A stretch of 7,534 nt of DNA. Source: an uncultured Clostridia bacterium. GTDB lineage: Bacteria; Bacillota; Clostridia; Oscillospirales; Acutalibacteraceae. The stretch lies in the NCBI GenBank assembly GCA_937897215.1, contig CALCBQ010000225.1, positions 1-7,534 of the forward strand. The letters run 5' to 3'. Below, piece after piece: positions 1-5,730 of the stretch (positions are counted from its first letter, which is position 1; each line of letters begins with the position of its first letter). The position numbers were made by a program, and so were the translations under genes. A model generated the notes under the pieces. It saw nothing but the letters and a program-made list of their open reading frames with translations, had not been told where the DNA came from and ran no database searches.

Positions 1-48
1 GGCACGCCGCCAGCGTTCGTCCTGAGCCAGGATCAAACTCTCTAAAAA
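1..48 (-). rRNA. rrs: 16S ribosomal RNA, 5' end only (partial)
   Basis: Read on the minus strand, positions 41 down to 22 are the universal bacterial 27F site (AGAGTTTGATCCTGGCTCAG). This is followed by GACGAACGCTGGCGGCGTGCC, the usual Clostridia/Firmicutes continuation. The 27F site starts at E. coli position 8, so the mature 5' end should lie near position 48. Only about 48 bases are present and the gene continues off the left edge. It is the small-subunit ribosomal RNA and heads an rRNA operon transcribed leftward. Confidence 0.97.
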
Positions 49-305
49 ATTGTATTAAACATCTTTCGATGTACTAATCATTTTCTAAAGTGCTTTTTAG
101 CTCTTTACTTCTTTTTAACTCAAACGCTTTGCGTTCTTTTAAATTCTGTTTATCACAGAATTACTGTTTCTTGTACTTCCATCAAGTATTTTCATACTCT
201 CATAGAAACTACAGGGTTCCTTTTACTTATCTCGTCGTTGTTTAATTTTCAAGGTTCAGTTTTTCGCTTTAGAACTTGGTTTGTTTCGCCCTCTGTTCTT
301 GGCGC
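49..305 (-). other. 16S rRNA operon leader (transcribed spacer)
   Basis: This is the pre-rRNA leader between the predicted transcription start (about 305) and the mature 16S end, roughly 257 nt. It holds no credible reading frame. It contains small hairpins: AATTCTGT paired with ACAGAATT (142-149 with 155-162), AGTAT with ATACT (185-189 with 194-198), and AACGC with GCGTT (123-127 with 131-135). Such leaders normally carry antitermination signals and one strand of the RNase III processing stem. The partner strand, downstream of 16S, is outside the window, so the stem cannot be confirmed here. Confidence 0.75.
238..257 (-). promoter_or_regulatory. boxA-like antitermination element in the rRNA leader
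   Basis: The minus strand reads GAACCTTGAAAATTAAACAA. This resembles the Firmicutes rRNA leader boxA (TGTTCTTTGAAAACTAAACA type), which binds NusB/NusE to keep RNA polymerase processive through rRNA. It lies about 50 nt after the predicted start and 190 nt before mature 16S, a normal place for boxA. The match is by eye and the 5' part of the element is degenerate. Confidence 0.5.
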
Positions 306-360
306 TCGTATATATTAACAAAACACAAGACAAAAGTCAACAACTTTTTTCAATTTTTTC
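305..360 (-). promoter_or_regulatory. rRNA operon promoter with UP-like A-tract
   Basis: On the minus strand the -35 is TTGACT (340-335) and the -10 is TAATAT (317-312), separated by 17 bp, with a predicted start near 305. Immediately upstream (about 360-342) is an A-rich tract, AAAAAATTGAAAAAAG, typical of an UP element bound by the alpha subunits of RNA polymerase. The position ahead of 16S and the UP-like tract fit a strong, growth-controlled rRNA promoter. I found no second promoter of similar quality upstream. Confidence 0.8.
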
Positions 361-517
361 GAGTGTTTTTATAAACTAATCCGCGTGTTTCACATTTGGT
401 ATTTTTAATCAATAAAAATGTGTTGTTTTCGCTGATTTTTATGTGCAAATTGACAAGTCGATTTAAAATGCATATTTTATAATGTAAAAGATTTATTTCA
501 TAATTAAAGAAGAGCAT
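361..517. other. AT-rich intergenic spacer, nothing identified
   Basis: This stretch lies between the rRNA promoter and the terminator of the metal operon. It is very AT-rich and has no reading frame with a ribosome binding site, no tRNA-like fold and no repeat that I can recognise. A TATAAA at about 368-373 on the minus strand lacks a matching -35. It may simply insulate the rRNA promoter from upstream transcription. Confidence 0.5.
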
Positions 518-545
518 AAAAAACGGGCGATTAGTGAATCGCCCC
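518..545 (-). terminator. Rho-independent terminator of the arsR-cdf operon
   Basis: On the minus strand an 8-bp perfect stem, GGGCGATT/AATCGCCC (544-537 with 532-525), has a 4-nt loop. It is followed by G and then six T (523-518), the classical intrinsic terminator form. It lies about 90 bases after the CDF stop codon, with two or three other hairpins between, so it ends the metal operon before the rRNA promoter. The same hairpin is the last unit of the repeat cassette described separately. Confidence 0.8.
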
Positions 546-616
546 TATGACTCCCTCAGTCAACTTCGTTGACAGCTCCCTCGCGGAGGGAGCGAATGCA
601 GGCGTAAAAGCCTGCC
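525..616. repeat. Composite palindromic repeat cassette (four hairpins)
   Basis: Four palindromes follow each other in 92 bp: GGGCGATT/AATCGCCC (525-544), GTCAAC/GTTGAC (559-573), GCTCCCTC/GAGGGAGC (575-593) and GCAGGC/GCCTGC (598-615). The block CTCCCTC also occurs at 551-557, so GAGGGAG can pair with either copy. The region is much more G+C-rich than its surroundings. From memory, hairpins of these types (GGGCGATT...AATCGCCC, CTCCCTC...GAGGGAG) are dispersed between genes in many gut Clostridia. This suggests a REP/MITE-like element rather than sequence unique to this locus. The copy number in this genome is unknown. Confidence 0.6.
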
Positions 617-633
617 ACTATGCGTATTAGGTT

Positions 634-1524
634 TTAGTGATGATGATGGTGTGAATGGGAATGATGAGTTTCTTCAATATGACAATGTTCTTCGTGGCAA
701 TGGTCGGTTGGACTTTCTATTTCGAGAGTTGCGTGACCAATGCCGTGTTCTTTTAATTCTTCACGAATTTTATCTTTGATTTCGTGTGAGTTTTCATTTG
801 CTACGATATGCATTGTCGCATAATTATGGTAGCCATCCATACTCCATATATGAATATGATGAGCATCAATTACACCATCAATTTCTTTAATATGATTTTT
901 GATTTCTTCTATACTAATATTATTAGGGATTTTTTCAAGGAACAAATCCAATACTTCTTTAAGATTCTTAAGAGCATTTACAAATATAAATATAGCAACG
1001 CCCATTGACATAAGCGGGTCGATAATTCTTATATCGGTAAATCTCATTATAATTGCACCAACGAGGACTACAATCCAACCCAGCACATCTTCAAGCATAT
1101 GAAGATTAACTGCTTTCTGGTTAAGGGAATCGCCGTCTTTAGTAAAGTAAGCTGCAAGGAAATTGACAAGTGCACCTACGATTGCAAAGATAATCATACC
1201 ATTATAATTGATTTCGACAGGGTTGATTATTCTTAAAACTGCGTTGTAGATAACCATTACAGAGCCGAAAAGTAATATAAGTGTTGTTATCACACTACCC
1301 ATTACCGAAAATCTTGCATAGCCGTATGTGTACGTATTATCAGGTTGCTTTTTGCTTTTCTTTTCAAGGAAATATGATATACCTATGCTTGTTGCATCGC
1401 CTAAATCGTGGACAGCGTCAGAAATAATTGCAACACTACCTGTGAAAAATCCGCCTATTATTTCAAATATTGAGAAAGACAAATTGAGTATAAATGCAAT
1501 TAGAATGTTCTTTTCTGTTTTCAT
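634..1524 (-). CDS. Cation diffusion facilitator (CDF) metal efflux transporter, CzcD/ZitB-like
   Basis: This 296-residue inner-membrane protein probably exports Zn(II), and perhaps Cd(II) or Co(II), in exchange for protons. Six membrane segments can be seen (about residues 7-27, 31-53, 73-97, 109-127, 143-162 and 170-187). A cytoplasmic alpha/beta domain follows (about 203-270, with HHIHIW at 222-227). The transport site is H39-xxx-D43 in segment 2 and H142-xxx-D146 in segment 5. This HDHD set is typical of zinc-type CDFs, in contrast to the DDHD of YiiP. Unusually, the His-rich stretch is a C-terminal tail (274-296, twelve His and two Cys), and the loop between segments 4 and 5 has none. 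The ATG overlaps the arsR stop by one base (TAATG), with AAGGGAG just upstream, so the two are co-transcribed and probably translationally coupled. The family call is firm; the metal is inferred. Confidence 0.93.
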   Translation of the reverse strand: MKTEKNILIAFILNLSFSIFEIIGGFFTGSVAIISDAVHDLGDATSIGISYFLEKKSKKQPDNTYTYGYARFSVMGSVITTLILLFGSVMVIYNAVLRIINPVEINYNGMIIFAIVGALVNFLAAYFTKDGDSLNQKAVNLHMLEDVLGWIVVLVGAIIMRFTDIRIIDPLMSMGVAIFIFVNALKNLKEVLDLFLEKIPNNISIEEIKNHIKEIDGVIDAHHIHIWSMDGYHNYATMHIVANENSHEIKDKIREELKEHGIGHATLEIESPTDHCHEEHCHIEETHHSHSHHHHH

Positions 1525-1895
1525 TATATATGCTCCCTTTTATGATTGATATGTTCAATACCTACTTCAAAGATTTCAAAAATATGCTCGTCATCTAATG
1601 AATAATAAACTGTTTTACCTGATTTACGGCATTTCACGAGTCCCACATCTTTCATTTTACTTAACTGATGCGATATTGAAGATTTAGTCATAGAAAGCAC
1701 ATTTGCTAAATCACAGACGCACATTTCATTCTGTAGAAGCGCAAAAAGAAGTTTACAGCGAGTTGAGTCCCCCATTATCTTAAAGAAATCTGCAAGATTG
1801 TTGAGTGTATCGGTATTAGGCATTTTGGAGAGTGTGTCCTCTACCATTTCTTTATGCACCATATTACAATCACAGATAAATTCATTTTTTGACAT
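1524..1895 (-). CDS. ArsR/SmtB-family metal-sensing repressor, CadC-like
   Basis: This 123-residue winged-helix repressor should release DNA when it binds a metal. The core matches the family: FFKIMGDSTRCKLLFALL (37-54), the metal motif EMCVCDLA (57-64), the recognition helix region SMTKSSISHQLSKMKDVGLV (68-87), and the wing KSGKTVYYSL (91-100). Two possible metal sites are complete. One is the CadC-type alpha3N site, C59 and C61 plus N-terminal C8 and C10. The other is the SmtB-type alpha5 site, D102-x-H104 plus H115-xx-H118. Carrying both resembles CadC, sensor of Cd, Pb and Zn. The ATG has AAAGGA 10 nt upstream. It is the first gene of the operon with the CDF exporter, whose promoter carries two palindromic operators, so it should autoregulate. 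The exact inducer cannot be read from the sequence. Confidence 0.93.
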   Translation of the reverse strand: MSKNEFICDCNMVHKEMVEDTLSKMPNTDTLNNLADFFKIMGDSTRCKLLFALLQNEMCVCDLANVLSMTKSSISHQLSKMKDVGLVKCRKSGKTVYYSLDDEHIFEIFEVGIEHINHKREHI

Positions 1896-1912
1896 AGTAT
1901 ATTATTCCTTTC

Positions 1913-1932
1913 GGTTGAATGTTTATTCAACC
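1913..1932. promoter_or_regulatory. Putative ArsR operator O1 over the transcription start
   Basis: This is a perfect inverted repeat, GGTTGAAT and ATTCAACC, with 4 bases (GTTT) between the arms. It overlaps the predicted start of the arsR transcript and shares the TTGAAT/ATTCAA half-sites of the second palindrome. The centres of the two palindromes (1922.5 and 1950.5) are 28 bp apart, which would suit two repressor dimers bound side by side. Confidence 0.7.
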
Positions 1933-1965
1933 ATCATTATAATTGAATATATATTCAACTGTCAA
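1929..1965 (-). promoter_or_regulatory. arsR-cdf operon promoter (consensus SigA)
   Basis: On the minus strand the -35 is a perfect TTGACA (1965-1960) and the -10 a perfect TATAAT (1941-1936), separated by 18 bp. The predicted start is about 1929, leaving a leader of about 33 nt before the arsR ATG at 1895. A consensus promoter of this strength implies tight repression when metal is low, which the two palindromes here explain. Confidence 0.85.
1943..1958. promoter_or_regulatory. Putative ArsR operator O2 within the -35/-10 spacer
   Basis: The sequence TTGAATATATATTCAA is a perfect 16-bp palindrome. It fills nearly the whole spacer between the -35 and -10 of the arsR promoter. TGAA...TTCA palindromes are the known operator type of CadC/SmtB/ZiaR-like repressors. 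A bound dimer here would block RNA polymerase directly. The assignment to this ArsR protein is inferred from position and motif. Confidence 0.75.
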
Positions 1966-1990
1966 GAGCTTTTTATAAAATCGCGGAATT

Positions 1991-2020
1991 TTGATATAAA
2001 TATAGGAAAAATGTTGTAAT
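1991..2020 (+). promoter_or_regulatory. Possible promoter of the araC-type gene
   Basis: TTGATA (1991-1996) and TGTAAT (2015-2020) are each one base from consensus, with an 18-bp spacer. The predicted start is near 2027. This would leave almost no leader for an ATG at 2034, but 34 nt for the ATG at 2061, supporting the later start. The site is back-to-back with the arsR promoter, about 25 bp away. It was assigned by eye, in very AT-rich DNA where chance matches are common. Confidence 0.4.
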
Positions 2021-2060
2021 TATATCAACATCAATGGTATTCTTATTATGGGTGATTGAA

Positions 2061-2813
2061 ATGAAGGAGTATTTGAAAAGCATTGAAATTTTACCTGATG
2101 AAAAAGAGAATATGGAGTTTTGGGAACGCGAAAATAAAAAATCCCATACCTCATACGAAACCGAAATACTGTTTTTTTCTTGCATAATGCACGGTGATAC
2201 AGAAAGACTTGGAAGTTGCCTTGAAGAATTAATGAATAGTGGTATCGTTGCAGGTAAGTTATCCGAAAACAGTTTAAGACAAATGAAATATTGGGCTGTG
2301 AGTTGTATTACTATTGCAACGCGATATGCAATTCAGGGCGGTTTACCTGAAATGGAAGCATACAATTTAAGTGACAGTTATATTCGCGACATTGATATGA
2401 TAAATAATGAAGCGGAAATTGTTGATTATCTTGTAAAGGCGAGTTTTAGTATCACCAATAAAATCAAGGCAATTAAAACACAGTACAACTACCCCTCACC
2501 TATCAGAAAATGCGTATCATTTATTGATTTGAATTTACATTCAAAGATTACGCTTGACGAACTTGCAGAAATAAGCGGGCTTTCAAAAGATTATTTATCG
2601 CAATTATTTAAGAAAACAACAGGACTGAATATAACTGAATATATAATGAAAAAACGTTTAAACTCTGCAAAACAACTGCTTGACAGAGATGTAAACATTA
2701 GTGATACTGCTTATGCATTAGGATTTTGCTCGGAAAGTTATTTTATTTCTTGTTTCAAGAAAAAATATGGAATTACGCCGAAAGAATATATTAAGAATAA
2801 GGGCAAGTTATAA
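2061..2813 (+). CDS. AraC/XylS-family transcriptional regulator
   Basis: The product is 250 residues from the ATG at 2061. The C-terminal third is a standard AraC DNA-binding domain with two helix-turn-helix units: LDELAEISGLSKDYLSQLFK (about 164-183) and ISDTAYALGFCSESYFISCF (about 213-232), ending in the family signature KKYGITPKEY. The N-terminal part (about 30-140) is predicted helical. It contains LRQMKYWAVSCITIATRYAI and GGLPEMEAYNLSDSYI, an architecture I recall from many gut-Clostridia AraC regulators and not the sugar-binding cupin of AraC itself. The ligand is unknown. An in-frame ATG at 2034 would add MVFLLWVIE but has no ribosome binding site; the ATG at 2061 has GGGTGA 5 nt upstream. 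It is the only plus-strand gene and has no obvious target next to it. A link with the divergent metal operon is possible but unsupported. Confidence 0.88.
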   Translation: MKEYLKSIEILPDEKENMEFWERENKKSHTSYETEILFFSCIMHGDTERLGSCLEELMNSGIVAGKLSENSLRQMKYWAVSCITIATRYAIQGGLPEMEAYNLSDSYIRDIDMINNEAEIVDYLVKASFSITNKIKAIKTQYNYPSPIRKCVSFIDLNLHSKITLDELAEISGLSKDYLSQLFKKTTGLNITEYIMKKRLNSAKQLLDRDVNISDTAYALGFCSESYFISCFKKKYGITPKEYIKNKGKL

Positions 2814-2815
2814 AG

Positions 2816-2848
2816 AAAAAGGACTGCAATTGCAGTCCTTTAGTTTTT
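2816..2848. terminator. Bidirectional rho-independent terminator (araC / rpoD)
   Basis: Positions 2818-2841 form a perfect 24-bp palindrome: stem AAAGGACTGC/GCAGTCCTTT with central AATT. On the plus strand it is followed by AGTTTTTC. On the minus strand the stem runs into CCTTTTTCTTT. It starts within 5 bases of the araC stop and 11 bases after the rpoD stop (2852), so one structure can serve both converging genes. Confidence 0.88.
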
Positions 2849-2851
2849 CGA

Positions 2852-3943
2852 TTAATCAAGGAAGTCGCGGAGTTTTTTGCTACGGCTTGGATGACGAAGT
2901 TTACGTAGTGCTTTTGCTTCAATCTGACGAATTCTTTCACGAGTAACATTGAACTCTTTACCAACTTCTTCAAGTGTTCTTGGATGTCCGTCTTCAAGAC
3001 CAAAACGAAGTGAAAGAACTTTTTCTTCACGAGGTGTGAGAGTTTTAAGTACTTCTGCAAGTTGTTCTTTAAGAAGTGAGATTGATGCTGCATCTGCAGG
3101 AGACAATGCTTCGTCATCAGGAATAAAGTCGCCTAAATGACTGTCTTCCTCTTCGCCGATTGGAGTTTCAAGTGAAACCGGTTCCTGTGCAAGACGAAGA
3201 ATTTCGCGAACTTTTTCAGGAGACATATCAAGTTCTTCTGCAATTTCTTCTGCAGATGGGTCATGGCCATTCTTATGAAGCAACTGACTGCTTGTCTTTT
3301 TAACCTTATTGATTGTTTCAACCATATGAACAGGAATACGGATTGTTCTTGCCTGGTCTGCAATTGCACGAGTAATAGCTTGTCTAATCCACCAAGTTGC
3401 ATAAGTTGAGAACTTGAAGCCCTTTGTATAGTCGAATTTTTCAACAGCTTTGATAAGTCCCAAGTTACCTTCCTGAATCAAATCAAGGAACTGCATTCCA
3501 CGACCTACATAACGCTTTGCAATACTTACAACAAGACGGAGATTTGCTTCTGCAAGACGCTGTTTTGCTTTTGCATCGCCATCTGAAATTTTAATAGAAA
3601 GTTCAATTTCTTCTTCAGATGTAAGAAGCGGAACGCGACCGATTTCTTTAAGATACACACGAACAGGGTCATCCATAGCAACAGCTTTACTGTCGCCTAA
3701 GCCACCGTCATCGCTCTTTGCCATATCTGTTTCATCAGTAATAGCATCCTGAGCCATATCTTCAAGGTCATCAATAAGTTCGATATTGTTTATTTCGATA
3801 AGCTCATAGAGTTTATCAAGTTCATCCATTTCAATATCGAGTTCAATCATTGCATTGTCGATTTCCTGAGTTGTAAGTTTACCGACTGCTTTACCTTTTT
3901 CAACCAACGCTTTTATAGCGCTTTTTTTATCAAGATTTTCCAT
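2852..3943 (-). CDS. rpoD: Primary (housekeeping) RNA polymerase sigma factor RpoD/SigA
   Basis: At 363 residues this is the usual Firmicutes SigA size. It directs core RNA polymerase to -35/-10 promoters. All regions are present in order: a short acidic region 1.1 (about 4-60); region 1.2 with DDPVRVYLKEIGRVPLL (91-107); region 2 with DLIQEGNLGLIKAVEKFD (154-171) and the -10-recognising GFKFSTYATWWIRQAITRAI (175-194); region 3 (about 203-285); and region 4.2 with TLEEVGKEFNVTRERIRQIE (323-342), which reads the -35. It ends in the canonical LRHPSRSKKLRDFLD. The ATG has AAGGAGA 7 nt upstream. It lies 27 nt after dnaG, so it is the last gene of dgt-dnaG-rpoD. The near-consensus promoters elsewhere in the window are of the kind this protein recognises. 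No defects were seen. Confidence 0.98.
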   Translation of the reverse strand: MENLDKKSAIKALVEKGKAVGKLTTQEIDNAMIELDIEMDELDKLYELIEINNIELIDDLEDMAQDAITDETDMAKSDDGGLGDSKAVAMDDPVRVYLKEIGRVPLLTSEEEIELSIKISDGDAKAKQRLAEANLRLVVSIAKRYVGRGMQFLDLIQEGNLGLIKAVEKFDYTKGFKFSTYATWWIRQAITRAIADQARTIRIPVHMVETINKVKKTSSQLLHKNGHDPSAEEIAEELDMSPEKVREILRLAQEPVSLETPIGEEEDSHLGDFIPDDEALSPADAASISLLKEQLAEVLKTLTPREEKVLSLRFGLEDGHPRTLEEVGKEFNVTRERIRQIEAKALRKLRHPSRSKKLRDFLD

Positions 3944-3970
3944 TATAATTTCTCCTTCACATCTTTTATT

Positions 3971-5728
3971 TTAGTTATCATCTTTTTTGAAAAAATTCAG
4001 AAACTCTTCATTGCTGATATCTTCGACAGCCACATCCTTAATATTTTTCTTATTTTTTTCATTAACAATAACTTTTATACAATCCTCACACTCATCAAAA
4101 GTATTTTTCAAAGTGTGTGAAATCGTTTGAATTTTTGCAACTGCACTGATTTCCTGGTCTGTCAAATCTCCTGCTATAAACGAGATATCCGCAGACTTAC
4201 CTTCGCGAAGTCGGTCTGTAACCGCTTTATAAATACGGCGATTAAAATCTGTAATGAAATCATTATAAGTTATTTTTTCATCGACGCTCTTTAAAAACTC
4301 GGGATTTGCCATTAAAAGAGTTATGAGCATTTCCTCTGCTTTTGCGGCAGCATAAAAAGATTTTCGTTGAGGGTTAAGTTTATCAAGAATATCGCCCTGA
4401 GTCTGAATTTTTGTAAATTCTTTCTTTCGCTCAACAGTTACATTTCTTTTCGCCTGACGCTTTGCTTCACTTACAATAACATCTTTAGAAACTGAAAGCT
4501 CGTCCGCAAGGCGTGATGCATAAATATCCAACTCAATAGCGCCCACCTTAGACAATATTTTAATTGCCTCTTGCAAATATTTACGCTTACCGTCATCACT
4601 TGCAATATCATAATTACCTTGCACGCGAAGAAGCGCGAATTCTATTTCATTAGCGGCACCATTAATAATGGCTTTCATTTTTTCAACGCCATATTTTTTA
4701 AGTATTTCATCAGGGTCTTTTCCGCCACTTAAATGAAGTACTTTAATATTTGCAGTTGTATTTCTGAATATTTCAAGGGCTCTTGTTGCGGCTTTCTGCC
4801 CTGCCTCGTCAGCATCATAAGAAATCATAATTTCTGATGCATATCGTGAAAGCAACTGTGCTTGTTCACTTGTGAGTGCAGTACCGAGTCCTGCTACCGC
4901 ATTGGTAAATCCTGCCTGATGAAGTGCTATAACATCCATATATCCCTCGCACAAAATCAAACTGTCTTTACCGCTTTTTTTAGCAAGGTTAAGTGCAAAC
5001 ACACCTTGACTCTTTTTATAAACCATTGTATCAGAAGTGTTAAGATACTTGGGTTTTGAGTCGTCCATAACACGACCGCCAAATGCTATAACATTTCCCT
5101 TTACATCAATAATCGGAAACATTACGCGATTGCGAAAGTTATCATAAACATTATTAGGATTTTTTTGTGAACGCCTTGCAAGATTTGCAAACACGAGTTC
5201 ATCTTTTGTATAGCCCTTACTCATCATATGGTTTGTAAGAGCAAAGAAACCGTCAGGAGCAAAACCTAATCCGAAACGACGGATAGTATCGTCTGAAAGC
5301 CCTCTGTTTTTGAAATACTGATAACCGATTGCACCGTCTTTTGTGCCTAAACAACTATGAAAGAACTTTGCGGCTTCACGGTTTGCTTCAAGCATACGAA
5401 GACGACGCTTATTCATTGTATCATCATAACTGTTTTCTTCAGGCATATTCATACCGTTTTTATCAGCAAGAAAACGGACCGCATCAATATAATCAAGATT
5501 TTCAATGTTCTTTATAAATGTAATAACATCGCCACCGTTACCGCAACCGAAACAATAGTATGATTGTGTATCGGGATAAACTGTAAACGACGGTGTTTTT
5601 TCGCCGTGGAATGGGCAAAGACCTTTACTGATTCTACCTGCTCGTTTAAGATTCACATAAGAGGAAATGGTAGTTTCAATATCGGCACGGTTACGAAGTT
5701 CAGTTAAAAAAGCATCTGATAAAGCCAA
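3971..5728 (-). CDS. dnaG: DNA primase
   Basis: The product is 585 residues, normal for DnaG, and makes the RNA primers for replication. The N-terminal CHC2 zinc ribbon has C38, H41, C59 and C62 (CPFH...YYCFGCG). The catalytic core follows, with the Toprim motifs EGYMD (261-265) and DAD (305-307, in SYDADEAGQ) that hold the metals. The last 130 or so residues form the helical domain expected to contact the DnaB helicase. No ATG fits. The TTG at 5728 gives MALSDAFLTELRNR, the usual primase start, with AGGAGG 7 nt upstream. A GTG at 5731 is also possible, but its ribosome binding site is only 4 nt away. A longer frame back to a TTG at 5761 only adds residues read inside dgt and is unlikely. It is the middle gene of dgt-dnaG-rpoD. 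Confidence 0.96.
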   Translation of the reverse strand: MALSDAFLTELRNRADIETTISSYVNLKRAGRISKGLCPFHGEKTPSFTVYPDTQSYYCFGCGNGGDVITFIKNIENLDYIDAVRFLADKNGMNMPEENSYDDTMNKRRLRMLEANREAAKFFHSCLGTKDGAIGYQYFKNRGLSDDTIRRFGLGFAPDGFFALTNHMMSKGYTKDELVFANLARRSQKNPNNVYDNFRNRVMFPIIDVKGNVIAFGGRVMDDSKPKYLNTSDTMVYKKSQGVFALNLAKKSGKDSLILCEGYMDVIALHQAGFTNAVAGLGTALTSEQAQLLSRYASEIMISYDADEAGQKAATRALEIFRNTTANIKVLHLSGGKDPDEILKKYGVEKMKAIINGAANEIEFALLRVQGNYDIASDDGKRKYLQEAIKILSKVGAIELDIYASRLADELSVSKDVIVSEAKRQAKRNVTVERKKEFTKIQTQGDILDKLNPQRKSFYAAAKAEEMLITLLMANPEFLKSVDEKITYNDFITDFNRRIYKAVTDRLREGKSADISFIAGDLTDQEISAVAKIQTISHTLKNTFDECEDCIKVIVNEKNKKNIKDVAVEDISNEEFLNFFKKDDN

Positions 5729-5730
5729 CA

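Noticed and set aside
368..415. A second rRNA promoter with TATAAA (minus strand)
   Set aside because: The nearest TTGATT is 33 bp away and the hexamer at 17 bp does not match a -35, so it is not supported.
621..633. A czcD-type (NiCo) riboswitch or other metal riboswitch for the CDF operon
   Set aside because: The arsR leader is only about 33 nt and no structured aptamer is present; control by the ArsR repressor is sufficient.
636..660. Microsatellite-like ATG/ATG repeats near the start of the CDF reverse strand
   Set aside because: They are the CAC/CAT codons of the His-rich C-terminus and need no separate explanation.
808..1549. Several plus-strand open frames opposite the CDF gene
   Set aside because: They have no ribosome binding sites and no family resemblance, and they lie entirely or almost entirely opposite the well-supported transporter gene. 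They are antisense shadows.
1973..2185. Minus-strand frame of 70 codons opposite the start of araC
   Set aside because: It covers the two divergent promoters, has no ribosome binding site and resembles no family.
2791..3444. Two minus-strand frames overlapping rpoD in another frame
   Set aside because: Their residue composition is that of an out-of-frame translation of rpoD, and rpoD itself is intact throughout.
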